Below the pieces are notes generated by a model. The model saw nothing but the letters and a program-made list of their open reading frames with translations. It made no database searches and was not told where the DNA came from. Source: Liolophura sinensis (taxonomy: Eukaryota > Mollusca > Polyplacophora > Chitonida > Chitonidae). From it: a stretch of DNA of 64,000 bases. Position 1 is the stretch's first letter. Each line of letters starts with the position of its first letter. Of this stretch, positions 35,345 to 46,400 are shown piece by piece. The stretch covers positions 38,842,458-38,906,457 of the forward strand of contig NC_088300.1 of the NCBI RefSeq assembly GCF_032854445.1, in the 5' to 3' direction. The position numbers were made by a program, and so were the translations under genes.

Positions 35345-37250
35345 GAGCGACCATCATTTTTTAATTTATGCCATTTTTAAATGTTTTTTTTTCAAAATGT
35401 TGGACAAAAGTTTGTTACACATCGTTCTTACAAGAATTTTAATGTTGAAAATTTCACTAAAGATTTACGAAATGCATCTTTTCAGGTGGCAGAAATTTTT
35501 GATGATTTTGATGACCAGTATTTTGTGTTTGAATATTTGCTTAGAGATGTTAAACTAAACACATCAACCCACAAAATCCAGCCATAAACTTGCCTCATGT
35601 CAGAAAAGCCATGCTGAAAAAAGCACAGTTACATAACAAATACAACAGATATCTGAATAAAGTAAACTGGAAGAATTATCGTGAAATACATAATCAGGTA
35701 ACAAAACTGTGTTGCTAAGCGACATGGGAATATTTTGCAGAAAAGTCTTCTCAAGATAATGACAAAACCTGTTCAAACTTTGGCCAACGATTCGACCATT
35801 TTTATCAAAAAGGGTAGTTTCAGAGATGAAAGAATATACATGAATATTGCTAATGAAAATGCAGTAATATCAGATCCCTCTGTGGTTGTAAATGTTATGG
35901 ATATAATGATTTTATAGAATGCACTATAAATGGAAAAACTTGGAAATGATTCCGAGGATGATGTTACCATCCACCAGCATCCAAGTATAAAGCGATTAAA
36001 AGCCCTTATATGACCCAGTTTTCCTTTAGGGAAGTCTCTTCTTATGAAATCTCTCAAATTCTTGAAGCCTGAAACCCCAAAAAGTGACGGGTTGGATCGT
36101 AGTCATGCGATCAAATTGATCAAATTAGCTGCCCCCGTTATAGCATGACTGTTGGCAGTAATATTTAAATTCTGCTATGAAAACAAGTAGGGGTTCTCTG
36201 TGGCTCAGTTGGCTAGCGTGCTAGCGCAGCGTAATGACCCAGAAGCCTCTCACCAATGCGGTCGCTGTGAGTTTCAAGTCCAGCTCATGCTGGCTTCCTC
36301 TCTGGCCACAAGTGGGAAGGTCTCCGACCAACCTGTGGATGGTCGTGGGTTTCCCCCGGACTCTGCTCGGTTTCCTCCGACCACAATGCTGGCGGCCGTT
36401 GCATAATCTTGAAATATTCTTGAGTACGGCGTAAAACACCAATCAAATAAATCAATAAATATATAAATAAAGCAAGTAAATTTCCTTCCTGTTTGTAAAT
36501 ATGTAAATATCAGACTAATCTACAAACAAGGCAATCTTTTAGATAAGAAAAATTATCGCCCTATAAACATTCTTTCTTCTCTATCTAAGATGTTGGAAGC
36601 TTGTGTAAATAAACAACTCCGCACATTTACTAGTCAAGTTTACACAGAATATTTATCAGGGTTCAGTAAAGGTTCCAACACACAACATGCCTTATCGGAC
36701 TAGTAGAAGACTGGAAATTTTCACTAGATAATGGAGATGCAGCCAGGGCTTAGATGATTGACCTGTCCAAAGCATCTGACTCTATACCGCATGATCTCAC
36801 TGACAGATTGATCACTTACGGAATGCACAGCGCTACACTACCAGATTAGCTCACAGACAGGTTCCAGCATGTCCAAATTGACCACGTATCTAGTTCCCTG
36901 AAGCCTATTGTTTCAGCTGTTCCACAAGGCTGTACTCATGGGCCTCTATGGTTCCACATCTTCATTAACAACCCTTTTCCATTCATCAAAAATGTAAATT
37001 GTTAAATTATGCTGATGACAACCACAAGTATGACAGGCGAAGTCGGTCGTAATCTAGACTTCAGCGAAATAGTAGAAATTGGTTTGCGCCTAACTATATG
37101 AAAGTAAATCCCATCAAGTTTCATTTCAGGTTATTAGCCAACGTCCCTGACAATGGCAAACAATTTAAAGCTGATGATAACACAGTACTTTCCTCAGAGA
37201 AAACAGTTAAATTGCTAGGCGTAACTCCTAACGGAGTCAATGTATGGGAG
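35345..37250 (+). pseudogene. Dead CR1/L2-like LINE (endonuclease-RT linker and RT)
   Basis: Broken frames read in order like a CR1-clade ORF2: FDDFDDQYFVFEYLLRDVKL at 35480-35560, HNKYNRYLNKVNWKNYREIH at about 35630-35690, then SDGLDRSHAIKLIKLAAPVI near 36085. After an inserted SINE come RT motifs KKNYRPINILSSLSKMLEAC (about 36550), SIPHDL...YGMHSA, VPQGCTHGPLWFHIF and NYADDNH (about 37010). Several stops and frame changes separate these blocks, so the copy is inactive. The 5' end, with most of the endonuclease, and the 3' end are missing. Confidence 0.85.
36190..36468 (+). mobile_element. SINE-A inserted in the LINE, with TSD
   Basis: Full-length SINE-A: box A TGGCTCAGTTGG, box-B-like GTTTCAAGTCC, 3' tail (aaataaatcaataaat). 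Flanked by aaaacaagta (36180-36189) and aaagcaagta (36469-36478), a 10-bp duplication with one mismatch. The LINE frame resumes directly after it. Confidence 0.92.
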
Positions 37251-38015
37251 TGAGGGTGAGCTAACTTAGTGTCTAGGAAGCTGGGCTGACTGAGCCTGTG
37301 GCATGTAGGAGCCAGAGGAAAAATTACTTCTCAGGGAGTCAATGTGTGGGAGAGAGGATGAGCTGACTTACTATCTAGGAAGCTGGGCTGTCTGAACCTG
37401 TGACATGTAGGAGCCTGTGGCATGTAGGAGCCAGAGGAAAAGTTACTCCTCAGGGAGTCAATATGTGAGAGTGAGGATGAGTCAAATTGCTGTCTAGGAA
37501 ATTGGACTGACTGAGCCTGTGACATGTAGGAGCCAGAGGAGTAAGTGAGTGAGTGAGTGCTTGGTTTTAATGTCGTACTTAACAATTTTTCAGTCATATG
37601 ATGAAGCAGGAGTCCTTAGAGTGTAGGTAATGTGCCTACTTGTTGCAGGACAGATTTCCACCGCTGTTTTATCTAGTGCTGCTTCACTGAGACCACTTAC
37701 CAAAGGTAAGTAAGCCGTCCCACCCGAGCCATTATACTAATACTGGTCAACCAGTCGTTGCACTATCCCCTTCAGGCTGAACGCCAAGCGAGGAAGTTAC
37801 AACTTCCTCTTTTAAAGTCTTAGGTGTGACTCGACCCAGGATCTACCGCTCCCGCAGTAGATGCTCTAACCAACTGTGCTAACTGGGCCGATAGGATTCA
37901 GAGGAAAAGTTACTCCTAACGGAGTCAATGTGTGGGAGTGAGGATGAGCTAACTTACTGTCTAGGAAACTGGGTTGACTGAGCCTGTGGCATGTAGGAGC
38001 CAGAGGAAAAATTAC
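37216..38015. repeat. Minisatellite, about 104-bp unit, split by SINE-B
   Basis: The unit 'ctcctaacggagtcaatgta' plus 'tgggagtgagggtgagctaa' plus 'gaagctgggctgactgagcc' plus 'tgtggcatgtaggagccaga' plus 'ggaaaaatta' occurs near 37216, 37325, 37444 and 37910. One copy has an extra internal duplication of 'tgtggcatgtaggagcc'. The array starts where the LINE similarity ends. Confidence 0.85.
37539..37893 (-). mobile_element. SINE-B inserted in a minisatellite
   Basis: Near full-length SINE-B from tail (gtgagtgagtgagtgcttgg) to head (ctaaccaactgtgctaactg). The host repeat is interrupted after 'agccagagga' and resumes with 'cagaggaaaag', so a short duplication (cagagga) is likely. Confidence 0.85.
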
Positions 38016-38447
38016 TCCTGAGAGTGTCATTTGCATCCTTCTCTGGGCTACGAGTGGCCAGGATTTCCTGCAGAAGACTGCAACCTGTTTGGGGCAAAAA
38101 TAGATAACATCAAATCAAGTATCTGCCTAACTAATGGCTGTGATGTAAATGATAGTAGACACTATATTAAGCATCAAATAAAGAGGAACCATTTTCTGAA
38201 AGATCATGGTGAAATGGTATACTGATTCCGGATGAAGATAGGTCGTATAATCTGGCATTCATATTAAACATTCACACAAAAAGAACCATAGCAAAACAGC
38301 AAAACCTGAAATTTCACACAAACATATACAGTACTCCTGCATTTTCAATCTTTAAAAGGTTGTGTCATGAAAATTTTCAGCATTTTCAGCATGTTCCCTA
38401 CAAGATGTACATTTCACACCAGAAATATTTAGACTCAAAAATTTTGC

Positions 38448-38560
38448 GATTTATTTTATTTATTTGATTGGCGTTTTATGCCAAGCTCAAGAATAGTTCA
38501 CTTAATACAGCCATCTGCAGGCCTTCCCACGTATGACCAAAGACCTCCCTATGATGGACT
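38448..38560 (-). mobile_element. SINE-A fragment, rearranged
   Basis: Reverse SINE-A 3' end (tttatttgattggcgtttta, caagctcaagaatagttcac) joined to an internal piece (ccttcccacgtatgacc) with the middle missing. Confidence 0.6.
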
Positions 38561-39215
38561 GTGGTCAGTTGTAAACTTCTGAAATGCAATTTGAAAAGCC
38601 ATTGTCACCTCTCAAATTCTTAGTTTTCTTCAACTGATTGGAGGAAAGATGATTTGACTTCATTTTGAAAACTTGACAGCAAGTCAGGTTTGCTTTCTCC
38701 TAAAAGGTGGTCTGGGAGAAGTGCCTAAGAAGCTTGATATTCAATACTCGTCAATGATGTTTGTTGGAGATACCTAGCTTTACATCAACGTAGCATACAT
38801 ATTCAACCTGTACCGAGGGTGACAATTTATGAGCGGGAAAGTTTGTCAATGACTTATCAAGGGCTGGTAGTTAACTCTGGGTACTCCCGTCTCCTCTACA
38901 TATATGTACTATAAAGTTGGCTGCCTGTGTGTAAGTGAGGTAGTCATCTGTACAATGTTAAACCCCAATGAAATGAATAAATCAGTTAAAAGCAGACATA
39001 CACAAACTGGTAAACTAGGCCAATTTTTCACAATGTATTTCTGATTTGATGTCTATATGGAATAAAAAGATCTCTATACAACATTTTTATAAAGATGTAC
39101 ACAGCCAACATTTAATTTTTCAGAGAAGTCAAATAGGTGACTTACATATAGATCATACCAATGCTTCCTATAAGACTGTTGTGAACAGCAAGAAGAGCCT
39201 TCAATCATGTTTACA
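38561..39215. other. No gene recognised
   Basis: Unique AT-rich sequence with no exon-like segment. Confidence 0.35.
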
Positions 39216-39262
39216 CCTAAAATTTTGACTTAAGTCAACAATAACTGTGAGGAATCAGGCCC

Positions 39263-39478
39263 TGGGGCCTATTCAACAAAACTATTTTCGACTAAAGTCA
39301 AAATTTCAAAACTCTGTACAGTGTTTACTTTTTGATACTGGAAGTTTAAATTTGGACACATTTGTCTTAAGATAACATGGATGAGGTGGACAAAAGATTA
39401 ATTTTGTAAAGCCCAAAAATAAGCTTTCAGAACCTATTTCAAATTTTGACTCAGAAATGGCTTTGTTTCAAAAAGTGC
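39263..39478. mobile_element. MITE-like element with TIRs, copy 3
   Basis: The left end 'cctattcaacaaaactattt', continuing 'tcgactaaagtcaaaattt', is mirrored by the right end 'caaattttgactcagaaatg', continuing 'gctttgtttca'. The interior is the reverse complement of copy 1 at 29839-30053. A solo right end of the same family lies just before it (39220-39262). Confidence 0.6.
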
Positions 39479-39525
39479 ACCTAGCTAAGCAAGCCTTAAA
39501 TACCATTACTAACTATGTTGTAGAG

Positions 39526-39796
39526 GTAGGGCTTCCATGGCTCAGTTGGTTAGCACGCTAGCGCAGCGTAATGACCCAGGAGTGTCTTACCAATGCGGCT
39601 GCTGTGAGTTGGAGTCCAGCTCATGCTGGGCTTCCTCTTCGACAGTACGTGGAAAGGTCTTTCAGCAACCTGTGGATGGTCGTGGGTTTCCCCTGGCTCT
39701 GCCCAGTTTCCTCCCACTATAATTCCGACAGCCGTCGTATACGTGAAATTTCATGAAAACGTCGTTAAACACCAATCAAATAAATAAATAAATAAA
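39526..39796 (+). mobile_element. SINE-A, full length, with TSD
   Basis: Head with box A (TGGCTCAGTTGG), complete body and a (AAAT)n tail. A perfect 12-bp duplication, tatgttgtagag, at 39514-39525 and 39797-39808 defines both ends. Confidence 0.95.
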
Positions 39797-39950
39797 TATG
39801 TTGTAGAGATACGAAGTGCCCTTTGCTGTTGGCTACATATTAAGCACTTTTAAAGTATTCTTCATGAAAATGGCCCCACGATTTTTTTTCCTGATTTGTA
39901 CTTGCAGTCACCAACAGCCCATTGCAGTTGCTGTGGTCTCCTTCCACCTC

Positions 39951-39956
39951 TTTATT
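39951..39956 (-). terminator. Possible polyadenylation signal after TALPID3 exon 6
   Basis: Minus-strand AATAAA, about 95 nt beyond the stop codon at 40050-40052. It supports, but does not prove, that exon 6 can serve as a terminal exon. Confidence 0.35.
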
Positions 39957-40049
39957 GTGAATCTTCCCTATTTTGCAATGTTTTTTTGTTCAGAATGAAG
40001 TACTTTCTTCTTCTCAAATAAATAACAACAGGCCAAAATTCTGTCTCTC

Positions 40050-40415
40050 CTAAACGGCTGGCAGGCCTTTGATTCCATCCCCAGGAGGCATTCTTGTAAA
40101 GGCATTCATATGTAAATATTTATCCTTCTTAATACCGTTTTGGGTAGCTTTCTGTGGCTCCAAGTTGTACCCAATTGGCCGAGGTGGTTTGGCACGGGGC
40201 GAAGGTGTGTCCAGGGGAGAAGCCATTAGTCCCTCCCTCTCCCTCTGGTGGACTGTGCTAGCAGTCTTTTCATATTTATTTCCCTTGGATACATCAGTAA
40301 CTTTGGACTTATAGAAAGCTTTCTTTGACTGCGCTCTGGATGGATTGGGAGGTGTTCTGGGGTTGTTCACTGGCAGCGATTTACACTCTCTGTCAGCCAT
40401 CGCCAACAGCTGAGT
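40050..40415 (-). CDS. KIAA0586: TALPID3 coding exon 6 (possibly terminal)
   Basis: Acceptor at 40416-40417 after a T-rich tract (gcattggttgatag). It enters in phase 0 with TQLLAMADRECKSLP and runs 121 codons to a TAG. It contains SPLDTPSPRAKPPRP, resembling the SPLETPAPR motif of human TALPID3. No strong donor precedes the stop: the best candidates are TGG|GTACAA and ACG|GTATTA. Either this is the last exon of a short form, or a weak donor leads to exons not found here. Confidence 0.7.
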   Translation of the reverse strand, partial: TQLLAMADRECKSLPVNNPRTPPNPSRAQSKKAFYKSKVTDVSKGNKYEKTASTVHQREREGLMASPLDTPSPRAKPPRPIGYNLEPQKATQNGIKKDKYLHMNAFTRMPPGDGIKGLPAV

Positions 40416-43400
40416 CTATCAACCAATGCAAAAAAAAAAGCAAATACATTAAGGTATAAAATATTTATGTCTTAAGAATGTGTTTAGCTGAGCACTGACA
40501 CCAGAAGATCTCTACCCAACAGCTTCCCAATCACAATGAAAAAATTCTTATAATTACATATTATACATGCTCTGGTCACTGATCTTCTCTATCATGTAAA
40601 TTGACACCCTTTTCCCACATCAAAACTTTCACTCCATCTCATGCTATACATGTCTGAGTCACTAACCTTCTCTATCATGTAAACTGACCTATTCCAGATT
40701 CACCCTACTCCCACATCAGAACTCTCATTCCATCACATACTATACATGTCCCAGTCACTAACCTTCCCTATCATGTAAACTGACTTATTCCAGGTTCACC
40801 CTACTCCCACATCAAAACTCTCATTCAATCACATACTACACATGTCCCGGTCACTAAACTTCCCTATCATTAAACTGATTTATTCCAGGTTCACCCTACT
40901 CCCACATCAAAATTCTCATTCAATCACATACTATACATGTCCCAGTCACTGACCTTCCCTATCATTAAACTGACTTATTCCTGGTTCACCCTACTCCCAC
41001 ATCAAAATTCTCATTCCATCACATACTATACATGTCCCAGTCACTGACCTTCCCTATCATGTAAACTGACTCATTCCTGGTTCACAGTACTCCCTCATCA
41101 AAACTCTTCATTCCATCACATCCTATACATGTCCCAGTCACTGACCTTCCCTATCATGTAAACTGACTCATTCCTGGTTCACAGTACTCCCACATCAAAA
41201 CTCTCATTCAATCACATACTATACATGTCCCAGTCACTGACCTTTCCTATCATGTAAACTGACTCATTCCTGGTTCACCCTACTCCTTCATCAAAATTCT
41301 CATTCGATCACATACTATACATGTCCCAGTCACTAACCTTCTCTATCATGTAAACTGACTCATTCCTGGTTCACAGTACTCCCTCATCAAAATTCTCATT
41401 CCATCACATACTATACATGTCCGGGTCACTGACCTTCCCTATCATTAAACTAACTCATTCCTGGTTCACCCTACTCCCACATCAAAACTCTCATTCAATC
41501 ACATACTATACATGTCCCAGTCACTAACCTTCTCTATCATGTAATCTGACTTATTCCTGGTTCACCCTACTCCCACAACAAAACTTTCACTCCATCACAT
41601 GCTATACATGTCTGAGTCACTAACCTTCCCTATCATGTAAACTGACCTATTCCAGGTTCACCGTACTCCCTCATCAAAACTCTCATTCCATCACATACTA
41701 TACATGTCCCAGTCACTGACCTTCCCTATCATGTAAACTGACTTATTCCAGGTTCACCCTACTCCCACATCAAAACTCTCATTCAATCACATACTATACA
41801 TGTCCCGGTCACTAACCTTCCCTATCATTAAACTGACTTATTCCTGGTTCACCGTACTCTCACATCAAAATTCTCATTCCATCACATACTATACATGTCC
41901 CAGTCACTGACCTTCCCTATCATTAAACTGACTTATTCCAGGTTCACCCAACTCCCACATCAAAATTCTCATTCCATCACATACTATACATGTCCCAGTC
42001 ACTGACCTTCCCTATCATGTAAACTGACTCATTCCTGGTTCACCGTATTCCCTCATCAAAACTCTCATTCAATCAAATACTATACATGTCCCAGTCACTA
42101 ACCTTCTCTATCATGTAAACTGACTTATTCCAGGTTCACCCTACTCCCACATCAAAATTCTCATTCAATCACATACTATACATGTCCCGGTCACTAACTT
42201 TCTCTATCATGTAAACTGACTTATTCCTGGTTCACCCTACTCCCACATCAAAATTCTCATTCCATCACATACTATACATGTCCCGGTCACTGACCTTCCC
42301 TATCATGTAAACTGACTCATTTCTGGTTCACCGTATTCCCTCATCAAAACTCTCATTCAATCACATACTATACATGTCCCGGTCACTAACCTTCCCTATC
42401 ATGTAAACTGACTTATTCCAGGTTCACCCTACTCCCACATCAAAATTCTCATTCAATCACATACTATACATGTCCCGGTCACTAACTTTCTGTATCATGT
42501 AAACTGACTTATTCCTGGTTCACCCTACTCCCACATCAAAATTCTCATTCCATCACATACTATACATGTCCCGGTCACTGACCTTCTCTATCATGTAAAC
42601 TGACTCATTCCTGGTTCACCGTATTCCCTCATCAAAACTCTCATTCAATCACATACTATACATGTCCCAGTCACTAACCTTCTCTATCAAGTAAACCGAC
42701 TTATTCCAGGTTCACCCTACTTCCACATCAGAACTCTCATTCCATCACATACTATACATGTCCCAGTCACTGACCTTCCCTATCATGTAATCTGACTCAT
42801 TCCTGGTTCACCCTACTCCCACATCAAAACTCTTCATTCCATCACATCCTATACATGTCCCGGTCACTGAACTTCTCTATCATGTAAACTGACTCATTCC
42901 TGGTTCACCGTACCCCCACATCAAAACTCTCATTCAATCACATACTATACATGTCCCAGTCACTAACCTTCTCTATCAAGTAAACCGACTTATTCCAGGT
43001 TCACCCTACTTCCACATCAGAACTCTCATTCCATCACATACTATACATGTCCCAGTCACTGACCTTCCCTATCATGTAATCTGACTCATTCCTGGTTCAC
43101 CCTACTCCCACATCAAAACTCTTCATTCCATCACATCCTATACATGTCCCGGTCACTGAACTTCTCTATCATGTAAACTGACTCATTCCTGGTTCACCGT
43201 ACCCCCACATCAAAACTCTCATTCAATCACATACTATACATGTCCCAGTCACTGACCTTCCCTATCATGTAAACTGACTCATTCCTGGTTCACCCTACTC
43301 CCTCATCAAAATTCTCATTCCATCACATACTATACATGTCCCAGTCACTGACCTTCCCTATCATTAAACTGACTCATTCCTGGTTCACCGTACTCCCACA

Positions 43401-46400
43401 TCAAAACTCTCATTCAATCACATACTATACATGTCCCAGTCACTAACCCTCACTATCATGTAAACTGACTTATTCCAGGTTCACCCTACTCCCACATCAA
43501 AACTCTCATTCAATCACATACTAAACATGTCCCGGTCACTGACCTTCCCTATCATTAAACTGACCTATTCCCGGTTCACCCTACTCCCACATAAGAACTC
43601 TCATTCCATCACATACTATACATGTCCCGGTCACTAACCCTCACTATCATGTAAACTGACTTATTTCTGGTTCACCCTACTCCCACATCAGAACTCTCAT
43701 TCCATCACATACTATACATGTCCCGGTCACAAACCTTCTCTATCATGTAAACTGACTTATTCCAGGTTCGCCCTACTCCCACATCAAAATTCTCATTCCA
43801 ACTGACCTTCTCTATCATGTAAACTGACTTATTCCTGGTTCACCCTACTCCCACATCAGAACTCTCATTCAATCACATACTATACATGTCCCGGTCACTA
43901 ACCTTCTCTATCATGTAAACTGACTTATTCCAGGTTCACCCTACTCCCACATCAGAACTCTCATTCCATCACATACTATACATGTCCCAGTCACTGACCT
44001 TCCCTATCATTAAACTGACTTATTCCAGGTTCACCCTACTCCCACATCAAAACTCTCATTCAATCACATACTATACATGTCCGGTCACTAACCTTCTCTA
44101 TCATTAAACTGACTTATTCCAGGTTCACCCTACTCCCACATCAAAATTCTCATTCCATCACATACTATACATGTCCCAGTCACTGACCTTCCCTATCATT
44201 AAACTGACTCATTCCTGGTTCACAGTACTCCCACATCAAAATTCTCATTCCATCACATACTATACATGTCCCGGTCACTAACCTTCCCTATCATGTAAAC
44301 TGACTTATTCCAGGTTCACCCTACTCCCACATCAAAACTCTCATTCAATCACATACTATACATGTCCCGGTCACTGACCTTCCCTATCATTAAACTGACC
44401 TATTCCCGGTTCACTCCTACTCCCACATAAGAACTCTCATTCCATCACATACTATACATGTCCCAGTCACTAACCCTCTCTATCATGTAAACTGACTTAT
44501 TCCAGGTTCACCCTACTCCCACATTAGAACTCTCATTCCATCACATACTATACATGTCCGGGTCACTGACCTTCCCTATCATTAAACTGACTTATTCCAG
44601 GTTCACCCTACTCCCACATCAAAACTCTCATTCCATCACATACTATACATGTCCGGGTCACTGACCTTCTCTATCATTAAACTGATTTATTCCTGGTTCA
44701 CCCTACTCCCACATCAAAATTCTCATATCCATCACATACTATACATGTCCCAGTCACTGACCTTCCCTATCATTAAACTGACTCATTCCTGGTTCACAGT
44801 ACTCCCACATCAAAATTCTCATTCCATCACATACTATACATGTCCCGGTCACTAACCTTCCCTATCATTAAACTGACTCATTCCAGGTTCACCGTACTCC
44901 CACATCAAAACTCTCATTCAATCACATACTATACATGTCCCGGTCACTAACCTTCCCTATCATGTAATCTGACTTATTCCTGGTTCACCCTACTCCCACA
45001 TCAAAATTCTCATTCAATCACATACTATACATGTCCCAGTCACTAACCTTCCCTATCATGTAAACTGACTTATTCCAGGTTCACCCTACTCCCACATCAA
45101 AACTCTCATTCAATCACATACTATACATGTCCCAGTCACTAACCTTCCCTATCATTAACTGACTTCCAGGTTCACCCTACTCCCACATCAAAATTCTCAT
45201 TCCATCACATACTATACATGTCCCGGTCACTAACCTTCTCTATCATGTAAACTGACTCATTCCTGGTTCACCGTATTCCCTCATCAAAACTCTCATTCAA
45301 TCACATACTATACATGTCCCGGTCACTGACCTTTCCCATCATGTAAACTGACTCATTCCAGGTTCAACCCTACTCCCACATCAAAATTCTCATTCCATCA
45401 CATAGTATACATGTCCCAGTCACTGACCTTCCCTATCATGTAAACCTGACTCATTCCTGGTTCACTCTACTCCCACATCAAAACTCTTCATTCCATCACA
45501 TACTATACATGTCCCAGTTACTGACCTTCCCTATCATGTAAACTGACTCATTCCTGGTTCACCGTACTACTCCCACATCAAAACTCTCATTCCATCACAT
45601 ACTATACATGTCCCAGTCACTAACCTTCTTTATCATGTAATCTGACTTATTCCTGGTTCACTCTACTCCCACATCAAAACTCTCATTCATTCTCATTCTT
45701 GAACACAAAATATTCAAGTCTTGAAGATATTATCAGTCACAATACTAGTAATCCTTGCTCAAAACTGTCTTCACATGTATTTAAGCAAATTGCACTTTGG
45801 TTACAGTGGTGCCAAGGCACAGTCTTTATTCTTTACCTGCATTTCTAGCTGTTTTTGTTGAAGTTTATCCAACTGATCCAGCCTGTCCTGGGTAAGTGTA
45901 GAAAACTGATCAGGTACAGGTTTCTCCAAGTATTTTTCGTGTCTGCCCACTTCTGTAGCACCTTCACCTTTCTCACTTTTCAGGTCCGATATACTTTTCA
46001 AGATCTCAGCCATCTTTTCTTTCCAAATCCTGCTGAGCCTGGAACAATAATCTTCAGAACTGTACTCATTTTAGATATTTGGAAATAATATCAGTAAGAA
46101 TAAGACAGTTTACAGATCTACACTGGATTCCACCAAGAATCAAATCCGTGCCACAAAGCTAACTGTCTGAATAGCACTAGACTGGATACATTATTTCCCA
46201 GCAGTTTTGAAGACAGTGTTCTAAAAGACATTAATAGACAAAGAGAAAGTAGGTCAATCAAGCTGACCTAATCATCTAATCATGTGTATCTAATCATGTG
46301 TGAGGGGAATGTCAGGATCAGTAGAAAGCGAACGTGCCAAATATGATTTAAGTGAAAGTGACCCAGGAGGTAGTGAAAAGTGTTCAGCAGAGAAAATAAA

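Noticed and set aside
40550-45690. CRISPR array
   Set aside because: Units are contiguous with no spacers, and the context is an animal intron. The same applies to the other tandem arrays.
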